Assembly (NCBI GenBank): GCA_963733885.1
Contig: CAVTES010000006.1
Coordinates: 124,001 to 188,000 of the forward strand
DNA: 64,000 bases
Source: JACVRW01 sp963733885
GTDB lineage: Bacteria > Actinomycetota > Thermoleophilia > Solirubrobacterales > Thermoleophilaceae
Direction: 5' to 3'
Below the pieces are notes generated by a model. It saw nothing but the letters and a program-made list of their open reading frames with translations. It was not told the DNA's origin and did not search any database. The position numbers and the translations under genes were made by a program. Shown one piece after another: positions 49,033 to 57,504 of this stretch (positions are counted from its first letter, which is position 1; the number at the start of each line of letters is the position of its first letter).

Positions 49033-49432
49033 CGCGGAGCTCTCCGGCAACCTGGGACAACGTGTCGCGATCGGCCTCGCGCGGGCGCACCGGCAGCTGG
49101 AGGGGATCGTCGTCGTAGCGCGGGATCACATGGACGTGCAGGTGGAAGACCGTCTGCCAAGCCGCGGGCTCGCAGCAGTTGAGCAGGTTGACCCCGTCGC
49201 AGCCGAGCCGATCGCGCATCGTGAGAGCCAGCCGCTTGGACGCCTCGGCGGCGTTCCGGAGATCCTCCTCGGGGGCCTCGTAGAGGTTCCTCGAGTGGTT
49301 GCGCGGCACCACCAGCGCGTGGCCGCGCGTCCACGGGTTGAGATCCATGAAGGCGATCGTGTTGTCGTCTTCCTGGACGACCTCGGCGGGCAGCTCGCCC
49401 GCCACGATCTTGCAGAAGATGCAGTCGTCCAC
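49025..49432 (-). CDS. HIT-family hydrolase
   Basis: 135 residues from a GTG at 49432 (VDDCIFCKIVAGELPAEVVQ), the standard start of HIT proteins. An ATG at 49459 is in frame and adds 9 residues. The histidine triad HLHVHVIPRYDDD and the zinc-like C-x2-C at the N-terminus (CIFCKI) are present. Members hydrolyse nucleoside phosphoramidates or dinucleoside polyphosphates. Its stop overlaps the enoyl-CoA hydratase start. A strong hairpin just upstream separates it from the secreted-protein gene. Confidence 0.93.
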   Translation of the reverse strand: MDDCIFCKIVAGELPAEVVQEDDNTIAFMDLNPWTRGHALVVPRNHSRNLYEAPEEDLRNAAEASKRLALTMRDRLGCDGVNLLNCCEPAAWQTVFHLHVHVIPRYDDDPLQLPVRPREADRDTLSQVAGELRGG

Positions 49433-49465
49433 TATGGCCGGGAACTTACACGCGGCCATGCATCG

Positions 49466-49495
49466 GCGGCGGCCCCGGGGCCCCGGGGCCGCCGC
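49466..49495. terminator. 15-bp perfect palindrome, terminator-like
   Basis: GCGGCGGCCCCGGGG followed directly by its reverse complement, CCCCGGGGCCGCCGC. It folds into a hairpin with a 4-base loop taken from the centre. It follows the secreted-protein gene (minus, ends 49517) and precedes the HIT gene, so it most likely ends the former. Confidence 0.65.
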
Positions 49496-49516
49496 TCGAG
49501 CTACGGGTCGCCTCCC

Positions 49517-50005
49517 CTAGGGCATGCTCTCCATCATCACGCAGATGTCGATGGGATTCGGACCGGGGTACTCCTGCATGAACCCGATCGGATCCTCCAT
49601 CTGCTCCATCTGGCACTCCAGCCTGACGCCGGGCAGCTCAATCATCCCGGGCATCCCGGGAATGGTCGGAAGCCCCCCGAGGCCGCCGCCGAGCCCGCCG
49701 CCAAGCCCACCGCCGGCGCGTCTGCGGGCGAACGTGCGGGCCTTGATCTTCACGCACCTGCTGAACGCCCGCCTGCCGTACTTCAGCCTGAACTTCTGAT
49801 GCCGAGCGCGAGTCAAGCCGCGCTCGTTGGCGCAGCTGCTTCTGGCCTTCTGCCTGTCGGCCGCGTTCGGCGCGGCGGCGGCGGATGCCGCGGCCGGGAG
49901 TGTCAGGGCCACGGCGACGGCGGCAACGAGCACAACCAAGACCGGAACGCAGCGCCTCGCAAACGCCTGGCCGTCGACGGGCGACGATGTACCGAATTGG
50001 AGCAT
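49517..50005 (-). CDS. Secreted protein with Gly-rich linker and Cys tail
   Basis: 162 residues from the ATG at 50005 (GGGAGGG at about 10 bases), chosen over an upstream ATG because the signal peptide then begins properly (LQFGTSSPVDGQAFARRCVP, then hydrophobic). After a cut around AAASA the mature part has an Arg/Lys-rich helix with two Cys (SSCANERGLTRARHQKFRLK), GGGLGGGLGGGLGGLP, and a tail with CQMEQMEDPIGF and DICVMMESMP. The family is unknown. The repeated GGGL is a flexible linker. Confidence 0.6.
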   Translation of the reverse strand: MLQFGTSSPVDGQAFARRCVPVLVVLVAAVAVALTLPAAASAAAAPNAADRQKARSSCANERGLTRARHQKFRLKYGRRAFSRCVKIKARTFARRRAGGGLGGGLGGGLGGLPTIPGMPGMIELPGVRLECQMEQMEDPIGFMQEYPGPNPIDICVMMESMP

Positions 50006-50139
50006 GGGGCGAACCCTCCCGCGGCGAACCCGCACGGGACGCTACACGCCGTGACCCGCGGGGCCGGCGCGCGGCAAGAACCGCACGGAGTCCGGTCGCA
50101 AAAGGCGCGAGTTCCTGCCGCCGCGCGAGATCCCGGGCC

Positions 50140-51111
50140 TCAGAGCCAGCCGATGCGCCTGAGGTAGCGGTACAGCACGAAGCAGATCAAAACCATCACC
50201 GCGAGCACCAGTGGATAGCCGAATGTCCAGCCGAGCTCCGGCATGTGCTCGAAGTTCATGCCGTAGATCGCGGCGATCATCGTGGGCACCGCGAGGATCG
50301 CCACGATCGCCGAGATCCGGCGCACGTCCTCGTTCTGGCGGACCGTGACCTGAGCCAGGTTGGCCGAGAGGATGCTGGTGAGCAGGTCGCGGTAGCTCTC
50401 GAGCTGCTCGTGGGTCCGCAGCAGGTGGTCGTTGACGTCGCGGAAGTAGGTCCGCACCTCGGGGTGGATCACCTCGTATCGCCCCTTCGAGAGGTGGTCG
50501 ACGGGGTCCACCAGCGGCCCGACAGCGTGGCTGAAGTCGAGCACCTCGCGCTTCAGCTTGTAGATGCGCTGCGCCGGGTTGGCGCGCTCGCCGGAGAAGA
50601 CCTGGTTCTCGATCTCGTCGATGTCGTCGCCGAGGCCGATCAGCGCCGGGCCGTAGTCGTCGACCACCTTGTCCACGATCGCGTGGAGCACCGCGCCCGG
50701 CCCGTGCCCGAGCCGCTCGGGGTTTTCCTCGAGGCCGTGGCGCACGTCCCTCAGCTCGCTCGCCTCGCCGTGACGCACCGTGATGATGTAGTCGTTGCCG
50801 AGGAAGATCAGGATCTCGCCGAGCTTCACCACCTCCTTCGGGTCCACGTAGCGAGCCGTCTTCAGGACGATGAAGACCATGTCGGCATACACCTCGAGCT
50901 TGGGGCGCTGGTGGGCGTGGATGGCGTCCTCCACGGCCAGCTCGTGAAGGTCGAACTCGCGCCGGATCGAGTCGAACTCCTCCTCGGTGGGCTCATACAG
51001 CCCGATCCAGGTGAAGGCCCCCGGCTGGCGGCAGGCCTCCATCGCCTCGTGCACCGGCACCGCGCCGTCGCGGCGCTTGCCCTCCTCGTAGACGGCGCAG
51101 TCGACGATCAC
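50140..51111 (-). CDS. corA: CorA-type magnesium/cobalt transporter
   Basis: 323 residues. A long cytosolic N-terminal domain (VDCAVYEEGKRRDGAVPVHE, TWIGLYEPTEEEFDSI, HELAVEDAIHAHQRPKLE) is followed by two membrane helices at the C-terminus, with the pore signature YGMNFEHMPEL between them. It forms pentamers that import Mg2+ by gradient. Its start overlaps the cca stop by 4 bases. It heads nothing further downstream, so it is the last gene of the acpS-nnr-CBS-alr-cca-corA transcript. Confidence 0.95.
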   Translation of the reverse strand: MIVDCAVYEEGKRRDGAVPVHEAMEACRQPGAFTWIGLYEPTEEEFDSIRREFDLHELAVEDAIHAHQRPKLEVYADMVFIVLKTARYVDPKEVVKLGEILIFLGNDYIITVRHGEASELRDVRHGLEENPERLGHGPGAVLHAIVDKVVDDYGPALIGLGDDIDEIENQVFSGERANPAQRIYKLKREVLDFSHAVGPLVDPVDHLSKGRYEVIHPEVRTYFRDVNDHLLRTHEQLESYRDLLTSILSANLAQVTVRQNEDVRRISAIVAILAVPTMIAAIYGMNFEHMPELGWTFGYPLVLAVMVLICFVLYRYLRRIGWL

Positions 51112-52481
51112 GAGACCAGCCTACGCGCCACCGCGATCGCCTCGTCCCGTGTGGTCACCTCGCCGGCGTAGGCGGCCTCGGTCAGCTCGGCCAGCAGCCG
51201 GCCCAGCTCGGGGCCCGGCTCGATGCCGAGCTCGCGGGCGAGGTCGTCGCCCCGGATCGGCGGCGGCGGCGGGCCGTGCTGGCGCCAGTCGATCGCCGCG
51301 CGCATCAGCTCCCGGGCCAGCTCCAGGTGGGCCTCGGTGGCCTCCTTGGCGCGGCGCCCGCGGGTGGCGAGCCGGTCGGCGCATGAGAGCAGCGTGACCT
51401 CCACCTCCACCGGGCTGGTGCGGGCCAGGTAGCGGTAGACCTCCCGCCTCCCGAGCGGGCGCTCGTGGACGAGGAAGCCGAGCACCAGGTGGTGGCGCGT
51501 GAGCCCCTCCAGGAAGCGGGCGAAGCGGTCACTCGTACGGAGCCGGCGGCAGACCGAGCGCACCATCCGCTCTCCGAGCCGGTCGTGCCCGATGAAGGTC
51601 ACCCGGCCGTCCGGCCTGGTCTCGCGCGTGGCCGGCTTGCCGATGTCGTGCAGGAGCGCGCCGAACCGAAGCGCCTGGGCCCGGGTGAGCTCGTCGGCGA
51701 GCGGCTCGTCGAGGATCGGCCTGAGGCGCCCGGCGTCCGCCCCGAACAGCTCGGGGAGCCGGCCCTCGACGTCGATCTGCATCGCCAGCACCTCGAGCGT
51801 GTGGTCGTACACGTCGAGGTGGTGGTAGCGCGACTGCTCCACGTCGTGCAGGTCGCTCAGCTCGGGCAAGACGGCCCGAAGCAGGCCGAGGCGGTCCGCA
51901 AGCTCGACTCCAGTGAGCGCGCCGTCCGCGATCAAGAGGCGGCGCAGCTCGCCGAAGACCCGCTCTCCGGCGGCGTTCGCCACGCCGGGCGCCGCCGCCG
52001 CCGTCAGGCGCTCGGTCTCGGGATCGGGCTCGAAGCCGAGCTCCGCGGCGAAGCGGGCGAGCCGCAGCGGGCGCAACGGGTCGCGCTCGTAGGCCTGCGG
52101 CCCGAGCACGCGCAGGACGCGCGCCTCGAGGTCACGACGGCCGCCGAGCGGGTCGATCAGCTCCCCCTCCGGGAGGCTGTGATACTCGAGAAGCGGCGCC
52201 TCGCGGGCCATCGCGTTCACGGTGAAGTCCCGCTTGCCGAGGTCCTCCTCGATCGTCGCTCCCTGAAGTGGCGAGAAGTCCCAGACCTGCCCGCCGCGCC
52301 GGTCGATCACCCGCCACGCTCCGAAGGCCTCCGACAGCCGGAACACCGGCCCGCCCACACTGCCTGCGACGGCGCGGGCCACGGGCCCGGGGTCGCCCGC
52401 CACTGCCACGTCCACGTCGCGCACCGGTCGCCCGAGCAGCTGGTCGCGCAGGGCGCCGCCGACGATCCAGGTGTCGGTCAC
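51108..52481 (-). CDS. cca: CCA tRNA nucleotidyltransferase / poly(A)-polymerase-like with HD domain
   Basis: 457 residues. Head domain: WIVGGALRDQLLGRPVRDVD with the G-G and D-x-D metal motif (VRDVDVAV), DFSPLQGATIEEDLGKRDFT and VNAMA. The neck has LRPLRLARFAAELGF. The C-terminal HD domain HHLDVYDHTLEVL and FGALLHDIGKPATRE has the HD hydrolase ligands, as in actinobacterial CCA enzymes. It adds or repairs the CCA end of tRNAs. It overlaps alr upstream and corA downstream by 4 bases. Confidence 0.93.
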   Translation of the reverse strand: MTDTWIVGGALRDQLLGRPVRDVDVAVAGDPGPVARAVAGSVGGPVFRLSEAFGAWRVIDRRGGQVWDFSPLQGATIEEDLGKRDFTVNAMAREAPLLEYHSLPEGELIDPLGGRRDLEARVLRVLGPQAYERDPLRPLRLARFAAELGFEPDPETERLTAAAAPGVANAAGERVFGELRRLLIADGALTGVELADRLGLLRAVLPELSDLHDVEQSRYHHLDVYDHTLEVLAMQIDVEGRLPELFGADAGRLRPILDEPLADELTRAQALRFGALLHDIGKPATRETRPDGRVTFIGHDRLGERMVRSVCRRLRTSDRFARFLEGLTRHHLVLGFLVHERPLGRREVYRYLARTSPVEVEVTLLSCADRLATRGRRAKEATEAHLELARELMRAAIDWRQHGPPPPPIRGDDLARELGIEPGPELGRLLAELTEAAYAGEVTTRDEAIAVARRLVS

Positions 52482-53521
52482 CGCAGGTGCTCGCGCCGCA
52501 CCCGCGGCAGAAGGCCGGTGGTGACCTCGTAGTTGATCGTCCCGAGCCGCCGCGCCACCTCCTCGGCCAGGATCCGCTCCTCGCCCTGCTCACCGATCAG
52601 CACCACGGGATCCCCCACCTCCACGTCGGTGTCGGCTCCCAGCCGGACGGTCACGTTGTCCATGCTGACGGTGCCCGCGACGGGATGACGGCGGCCGCGG
52701 ATCAGCACGTCGCAGTCGTTCGTGAGCCCGCGCCGCCAGCCGTCGCCGTAGCCGATCGGGACCGTGGCGACCCAGCATCGCTCCTCGGCAGTCCAGCGGC
52801 GGCCGTAGCCGGCCGAGTCGCCCGGCTCGAAGCGGCGCACGGCGGCGACCCAGGAGTGGAGCGAGAGGGCGGGCTCCAGCCCGTGCGCCGCCGGATCTTC
52901 GTGGAACGGGTCCATGCCGTAGATCGCGATGCCGCAGCGGACCATGTCGAAGTGCGAGGCCGGCTCGCGGAGAGCGGCGGCGCTGTTCGCCGCGTGCACG
53001 ACGAGGTCGTCGCGGCCCACGGCCTCGACGAAGCTCCGGAACTCCTCGAGCTGCGCCGGGAACAGGTCGTCGCCGCGCTCGTCGGCGGTGGCGAAGTGGG
53101 TCATCAGGCCCGCCACGTTCGGCCTCGCCGCAAGCCGCAGCGCTTCCGCCCGGTCCTTGGTGCCGAGCCGGCCCATCCCGGTGTCGAGCTTCACGTGAAC
53201 ACGCGGGGCCGCGCCGGCGATCTCGTCAGTCCATGCGACCACGTCGGCATCGGCCTCCCGCACCAACCGCAGCTCATCCTGGGTGAGGGCGCCCATCACG
53301 AGGACCGGTGCGTCCACCCCCTGCTCCCGCAGCTCGCGCGCCTCGCAGGCGGTGGCCACCGCCAGCCAGCTGGCGCCGCCCGCGAGAGCCGCGCCCGCCA
53401 CCGGCCCGTGCCCGTAGCCGTTCGCCTTGACCACCGCGCACAGCGGCTTCGGCAGCCGGGCACAGTTGCGCTCGATTGCCCCGAGGTCGACCTTGGCGAG
53501 CGCCCGGTCGTTGCCGATCAC
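52478..53521 (-). CDS. alr: Alanine racemase
   Basis: 347 residues. PLP TIM-barrel: K32 in AVVKANGYGHGPVAG, the Tyr region FEPGDSAGYGRRW at the C-terminus, and MGALTQDELR, VRCGIAIYGM and VGDPVVLIGEQG. It supplies D-Ala for peptidoglycan. It overlaps the CBS protein gene upstream and cca downstream by 4 bases, and belongs to the same transcript as acpS and nnr, a common actinobacterial cell-envelope cluster. Confidence 0.95.
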   Translation of the reverse strand: MIGNDRALAKVDLGAIERNCARLPKPLCAVVKANGYGHGPVAGAALAGGASWLAVATACEARELREQGVDAPVLVMGALTQDELRLVREADADVVAWTDEIAGAAPRVHVKLDTGMGRLGTKDRAEALRLAARPNVAGLMTHFATADERGDDLFPAQLEEFRSFVEAVGRDDLVVHAANSAAALREPASHFDMVRCGIAIYGMDPFHEDPAAHGLEPALSLHSWVAAVRRFEPGDSAGYGRRWTAEERCWVATVPIGYGDGWRRGLTNDCDVLIRGRRHPVAGTVSMDNVTVRLGADTDVEVGDPVVLIGEQGEERILAEEVARRLGTINYEVTTGLLPRVRREHLR

Positions 53522-53976
53522 GCGGCGAGCGCGCCGAGCACGTCGACGCGCGTGACCACGCCGACGAGACGCCCGTCCTCGACCACGGGCAGGCGGTTGT
53601 GCCCCGACCGGTGGATGATGCGCGCGGCCTCCTGCACGGTGGTGTCGGGCGAGACCGTGTCGGGGTCGGAGGTCATCATGTCCGCGGCGTTGGACGCGAA
53701 CGCCTTGCGCAGGCGCTTCTCGAAGCGGCCCAGCGGCTCGAGGAAGACCGTGCCGCCGAACAGGTTGATGTAGTGCGGGATGTGCAGGTCGCCTTCATCG
53801 TCGGGCAGCACGAGGTCGGCCTCGGTCACGATCCCCACCAAGCCCCCATCGTCGCCCACTACCGGCACGCCCGGCAGCTCGTTCTCGCGTAGCGTCGCCA
53901 CGACCTCCTCGACCGGCGTGTCCGGTCGCACGGTCGCGGGCTCGGAATCCATGATCTCTCGCACCACTGCGGCCAT
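53518..53976 (-). CDS. Two-CBS-domain protein (second)
   Basis: 152 residues. The first half is CBS (EPATVRPDTPVEEVVATLRE, GIVTEADLVLPD). A central insert with IPHYINLFGGTVFLEPLGRF and KRLRKAFASNAADMMTSDP is followed by CBS 2 (VSPDTTVQEAARIIHRSGHN, GVVTRVDVLGAL). It probably binds an adenylate and regulates a partner. The insert with HYINLFGG is shared by some actinobacterial CBS proteins. It overlaps alr by 4 bases. Confidence 0.88.
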   Translation of the reverse strand: MAAVVREIMDSEPATVRPDTPVEEVVATLRENELPGVPVVGDDGGLVGIVTEADLVLPDDEGDLHIPHYINLFGGTVFLEPLGRFEKRLRKAFASNAADMMTSDPDTVSPDTTVQEAARIIHRSGHNRLPVVEDGRLVGVVTRVDVLGALAA

Positions 53977-53989
53977 TCGGAGCGTGAGG

Positions 53990-55510
53990 CTACCGAAGGG
54001 TCAGGCCGTGCGGCAGCGCATCGATCACGTCGCCTGCCATCACGTGGTCGGGGCCGAGGCGGCCCGCCGCGGCCCGCCCAGCCAGCACGTGCGCCACGGC
54101 GCCCAGGCAGGCGGCCTCAAAGGCCGGAAGCCCCTTCGCCAGCAGCGCCCCGATCAGCCCCGACAGCACGTCGCCGGTGCCCGCGGTGGCGAGCGCGGGC
54201 GTGCCGCCCGGGTTCACCGCCACCTCGCCGCCCGGCAGCGCCACGATCGTGTCGTCGCCCTTCAGCAGCACCACCGCGTCGCTCCGCTCGGCCGCCTCGC
54301 GGGCGTACGCGAGCCGGTGGCGCGCCACATCTTCCGAGTCGCGCTCGAGCAGCCGGCCGAGCTCGCCCTCGTGCGGCGTCAGCACGGTCGGCGCGTCCCG
54401 GTCCCGGAACAGCTCGAGCCGGCCGCGGTGGGCGTTCAGGCCGTCGGCGTCCACCAGGAGCGGCGCCTCCACCCGGGCCGCCACCCCGCGGGCAAACTCC
54501 TGCGCCCCCTCGTCGCGGCCGAGGCCCGGGCCGAGCACCACCGCGCCGGCGCGCTCCGCCATCTCCTCCACCACCTGTACGCCCTCGGGCGTGTGAAATC
54601 CGTGCGCATCCGGCAGGCCGCGGCTCATTTGCTCCAGCAAACGCAGGTCGACGGCGGGCTGCACCGGGCCCGGCACCGCCACCTGCACATAGCCGGCCCC
54701 CGCCCGACCGGCCGAGCGCGCGGCCATCGTCGGCGCCCCCGTCAGCCCGAGTGAGCCGCCGGCCACCACCACCACGCCGGAGGCGAACTTCGATCCGCTG
54801 CGCGACCGGCGTGGGTAGACCTCCAGCACGCGCTCCGAGATCAGCCCGGCGCGCGCCGCCCCCGGCGCCCCGCGGGGGATGCCTATCTCGACCGCCTCGA
54901 CGCGTCCCGCGTGCTCCTTCCCCGGCTCTACGTACAGCCCCACCTTGGGGCCGTGGAACGTGGCCGTGGCGGCGGCGCGCACCGCCTCCCCCTCCACCTC
55001 GCCGCTGGAGGCGTTGACCCCGGACGGGACGTCGCAGGCCACCACCGGGGCGTCCCGCGCGTTGATCGCCGCGATGGCCGAGGCGAGCGGCTCGCGTGGC
55101 GAGCCCTCGAAGCCGGTGCCCAGCAGGGCGTCGACCACGACGCCGGACCCGTCGAGCCGCTCGGGGGCGAAGGGCTCCGGCGGGGTTCCCGGAAGCCGTT
55201 CGAGGTTCGCGCGTGCGTCGCCCCGGAGGTCGCTCAGGTCCGCCGCCGCGAGCACGTCGACCTCGTGGCCCTCCTCACGCAACAGCCGTGCCGCCGCGAG
55301 GCCGTCGCCGCCGTTGTTTCCCTTGCCCACCACCACCCGTACGGGCCCGGAGCGCGCCTCGGCCGCCGTCATCCGGGCCAGGCCGATGCCGGCCCGCTCC
55401 ATCAGATCGAGGGAGGGCGCCCCCTGCTCCTCGATCGCCCAGGCGTCGACGGCGCGCATCTCGGCCGCCTCGAAGAGCGGGTCCAGCCAGTCCCTCAGCT
55501 CCCCGCTCAC
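53990..55510 (-). CDS. nnr: Bifunctional NAD(P)H-hydrate epimerase / dehydratase
   Basis: 506 residues from a GTG at 55510 that overlaps the acpS stop. The N-terminal epimerase (1 to about 215) has the AEMRAVDAWAIEEQGAPSLD start, VVVGKGNNGGDGLAAARLL and VVACDVPSGVNASSG. The C-terminal dehydratase (about 225-506) has GSLGLTGAPTMAARSAGRAG, VVLGPGLGRDEGAQEF, TVLTPHEGELGRLL and LATAGTGDVLSGLIGALLAK. It repairs hydrated NADPH/NADH damaged by heat or GAPDH side reaction. The fusion is typical. A longer start lies outside the family boundary. Confidence 0.94.
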   Translation of the reverse strand: MSGELRDWLDPLFEAAEMRAVDAWAIEEQGAPSLDLMERAGIGLARMTAAEARSGPVRVVVGKGNNGGDGLAAARLLREEGHEVDVLAAADLSDLRGDARANLERLPGTPPEPFAPERLDGSGVVVDALLGTGFEGSPREPLASAIAAINARDAPVVACDVPSGVNASSGEVEGEAVRAAATATFHGPKVGLYVEPGKEHAGRVEAVEIGIPRGAPGAARAGLISERVLEVYPRRSRSGSKFASGVVVVAGGSLGLTGAPTMAARSAGRAGAGYVQVAVPGPVQPAVDLRLLEQMSRGLPDAHGFHTPEGVQVVEEMAERAGAVVLGPGLGRDEGAQEFARGVAARVEAPLLVDADGLNAHRGRLELFRDRDAPTVLTPHEGELGRLLERDSEDVARHRLAYAREAAERSDAVVLLKGDDTIVALPGGEVAVNPGGTPALATAGTGDVLSGLIGALLAKGLPAFEAACLGAVAHVLAGRAAAGRLGPDHVMAGDVIDALPHGLTLR

Positions 55511-55860
55511 CGTACCTCGGCCACGGCGGCGGCCAGCGTCGCGGTGTGGGTCAGCGAGACGCTCACCGTCGCGCCCAGTTCCGCCGCGCGCGCGGCCGCG
55601 CTCCCGCTGAGCCTGATCTCGGGCGCGGCTCCCGTGGCGATCACCTCGACGTCCCGGAAGCTCCAGGCCGTCAGCCCCAGGGCCTTCGCGACGGCCTCCT
55701 TCGCGCAGAACCGGGCGGCCAGATGCATGACAGGCCTCGCTCGCGTGGACGCGTACTCCCGCTCCGCCTCGCTGAACAGCCGCTCGGCGAGTCGCGGCCT
55801 CCGCTCGAGCGCCTGCTCCAGGCGGTCCACCTCGAGGAGGTCGATCCCGACGCCGCTCAC
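55507..55860 (-). CDS. acpS: Holo-[acyl-carrier-protein] synthase
   Basis: 117 residues from a GTG at 55860 (SGVGIDLLEVDRLEQALE), the natural AcpS start. The TTG at 55878 would add 6 odd residues. Motifs: GIDLLEVDRLE with the Mg2+ Asp, RFCAKEAVAKALG (Glu/Lys), and VSLTHTATLAAAVA at the end. It transfers 4'-phosphopantetheine from CoA to ACP for fatty-acid synthesis. It is the first gene of the transcript nnr-CBS-alr-cca-corA. Confidence 0.93.
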   Translation of the reverse strand: MSGVGIDLLEVDRLEQALERRPRLAERLFSEAEREYASTRARPVMHLAARFCAKEAVAKALGLTAWSFRDVEVIATGAAPEIRLSGSAAARAAELGATVSVSLTHTATLAAAVAEVR

Positions 55861-55887
55861 GGCGCCGCAAGCTACCAAGGGGGCGCG

Positions 55888-56988
55888 TCAGCGAGGCATG
55901 GTGAAGCGGAAGGCGCTGCCGCCGTTATCGCCAGACTCGACCCAGATCCGCCCGCCGTGAGCCTCGACGATGCGGCGGCATACAGCGAGCCCGATCCCAG
56001 CCCCCTCGGTCCCGGAGTTGGCCCGGGAGAACATGCCGAAGATCCGGCTGGCCTGGAGAGGGTCGACACCGATCCCGTTGTCACGCACCGTCACCACCCA
56101 CTCCTGGCTGTCCTGCAGCGCCGATACCTCCACCCGAGGCGGTGCGTCGCCGCGGAACTTCACGGCGTTGCCGACGAGGTTCTGAAAGACGCGGCGCAGC
56201 TGCCGCGGGTCGCCCTCGACCTCCGGCAGCTCGCCGATCTCCAGCGTGGCCCCGGCCCCCTCCAGGCCCGGACGCAGGTCGTCCGCCACCTCGGCCATCA
56301 GGCGGCCCAGCGCCACCTGCTCGGTGCGCAGCTCGCCGGCCTGCGCGTACACGAGGACGCCATCGATGAGGTCGCGGGCGCGCTCGGTGCTCGCCCTCAG
56401 CTGGCGCAGCACGTCGGCCGACGGCGGCTCCTCGGCGTGGCGCTCGAGCATCCTGACGAGGAGCGCGATGCCGGCGACCGGCTCGCTCAGGTCGTGGGCG
56501 ACCACGTCGGCGTAGCGGCGCAGATCGGCCTCCATGCGCCGCTGGGCCGTGACGTCGGTGAGGAAATTGATGAGGCCGTCGCCGAGCTTGGCCGTTCGCT
56601 GCACCCAGGTGCCCAGCATGTATCCGTCGCCGAACGGCGTGTCGTAGGTGACCTCGTGGACCCAGGGCTCGCCGGAGTCGCACACACTGACGTAGGCGTC
56701 GAAGGCGCGGCTCCCGCGCATCGCCGGGAGGGCCTCCAGCAGGGTGTAGCGATCCCGCGTCGCGGCCGGCAGCCGAAAGGCACGCAGGATCGACGGGTTG
56801 CCGTAGCCGAACGAGAAGTCGACGATGCGCCCGTTGGCGTCCCGAATCGCCCACAGCACACCCACCGCTTCGGGGAACCCGTCGAATAACGCACGGAACT
56901 GGGCGGCGCCCCGCTCACCGAGCAGCTCGACGAGCTTCGGGTCCTCCCCCCAGTGCTCCGGCTCGAAGACCGGATCCCGTTGCGCCAC
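55888..56988 (-). CDS. Soluble PAS-type histidine kinase
   Basis: 366 residues from a GTG at 56988 (a start at 57072 would lie inside the 57024-57193 hairpin). The PAS-like N-terminus has FDGFPEAVGVLWAIRDANGR, DFSFGYGNPSILRAF, EVTYDTPFGDG and NFLTDVTAQRRMEADLRRYA. The DHp helix has the phospho-His in VVAHDLSEPVAGIA. The ATPase domain has N box NLVGNAVKF, VRDNGIGV, GMFSRANSGTEGAGIGLAVC. No membrane helix. No cognate regulator is adjacent. It may sense an internal signal or join a phosphorelay. Confidence 0.85.
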   Translation of the reverse strand: MAQRDPVFEPEHWGEDPKLVELLGERGAAQFRALFDGFPEAVGVLWAIRDANGRIVDFSFGYGNPSILRAFRLPAATRDRYTLLEALPAMRGSRAFDAYVSVCDSGEPWVHEVTYDTPFGDGYMLGTWVQRTAKLGDGLINFLTDVTAQRRMEADLRRYADVVAHDLSEPVAGIALLVRMLERHAEEPPSADVLRQLRASTERARDLIDGVLVYAQAGELRTEQVALGRLMAEVADDLRPGLEGAGATLEIGELPEVEGDPRQLRRVFQNLVGNAVKFRGDAPPRVEVSALQDSQEWVVTVRDNGIGVDPLQASRIFGMFSRANSGTEGAGIGLAVCRRIVEAHGGRIWVESGDNGGSAFRFTMPR

Positions 56989-57023
56989 GACCCGCTGAGC
57001 ATAAGTGGCGCCGTCCGCGTCCC

Positions 57024-57193
57024 TAGATGGTTGATCCCACGGCCGCGTGCACGCGGGGGCGCACGGGACCAAGCCGGGCGGGGGAAGCAGGGCGAAGCCG
57101 ATACCCGGAGGTATCGGCGAGCCCGATGACCCCGATCCGGCGAAGGTATCCGTGCGTCATCCGCGTGGGCGGGGTCGTGGGATCAGCCATCTA
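57024..57193 (+). ncRNA. Long, almost fully self-complementary element: candidate structured RNA
   Basis: 170 nt folding back on itself. Outer stem 57024-57044 with 57173-57193 (21 bp, two G-U). Then 57050-57056 with 57161-57167 (7 bp), 57061-57066 with 57150-57155 (6 bp), 57068-57070 with 57145-57147, 57073-57077 with 57137-57141, 57081-57084 with 57130-57133, 57090-57093 with 57121-57124, and an apical 9-bp stem 57097-57105/57110-57118 with loop CGGA. A symmetrical 5x5 internal loop AAGCA/GATGA sits at 57085-57089/57125-57129. Several imperfections pair as G-U only if the plus strand is transcribed. It does not match SRP RNA (the expected TCAGG is absent) or any riboswitch I know. It lies between the divergent kinase and zinc-ribbon genes. 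Confidence 0.6.
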
Positions 57194-57198
57194 AACTC

Positions 57199-57504
57199 GT
57201 GGCCGTGTCGTTCCAGCGCGGAATCGACGGACCGGACTCGGTACGGCCGGAACCGGCCGGGCGCCGCGACATCCGGATCCACAGGTACAGGACCACGAGC
57301 ACCTCGGTCCTGGCGGTCGGAACCCTCGCCTGCCCCGAGTGCGACGCACCGATCGCACCGCCCCCCTCCGCGCTATCGCCGGCGGACCCGCTCGGATGCG
57401 GCTTCTGCGAGCACGCCGCTGCGGTGCGCGACTTCCTCTCGCTCGCGCCACCGCCCCGGCCGGCGCGGGTGGTGGTGCGTGTCCGACACGCATGGCAACG
57501 CTGA
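57199..57504 (+). CDS. Small zinc-ribbon protein beside the cyclase
   Basis: 101 residues from a GTG at 57199, six bases after the long hairpin. It has two Cys pairs, CPECDAP and CGFCEHAA (C-x2-C twice), separated by a Pro/Ser-rich spacer, so a zinc-ribbon or treble-clef-like site is likely. The N-terminal part is Arg-rich (RRDIRIHRYRTT). There is no SD, so initiation may depend on the hairpin. Its stop overlaps the following cyclase start by 13 bases. No family recognised. A regulatory partner role is only inference. Confidence 0.5.
   Translation: MAVSFQRGIDGPDSVRPEPAGRRDIRIHRYRTTSTSVLAVGTLACPECDAPIAPPPSALSPADPLGCGFCEHAAAVRDFLSLAPPPRPARVVVRVRHAWQR

Noticed and set aside
57061..57155. c-di-GMP (GEMM) riboswitch because of GCACGGGACC and GCGAAGCC
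   Set aside because: The GEMM three-way arrangement and its conserved A-rich joins are missing. The region is one linear fold.
57024..57193. SRP (4.5S) RNA or 6S RNA as explanation of the hairpin
   Set aside because: The conserved SRP domain IV pattern (TCAGG opposite GGAAGCAG with a GGAA loop) is absent, and there is no large central bubble as in 6S RNA.
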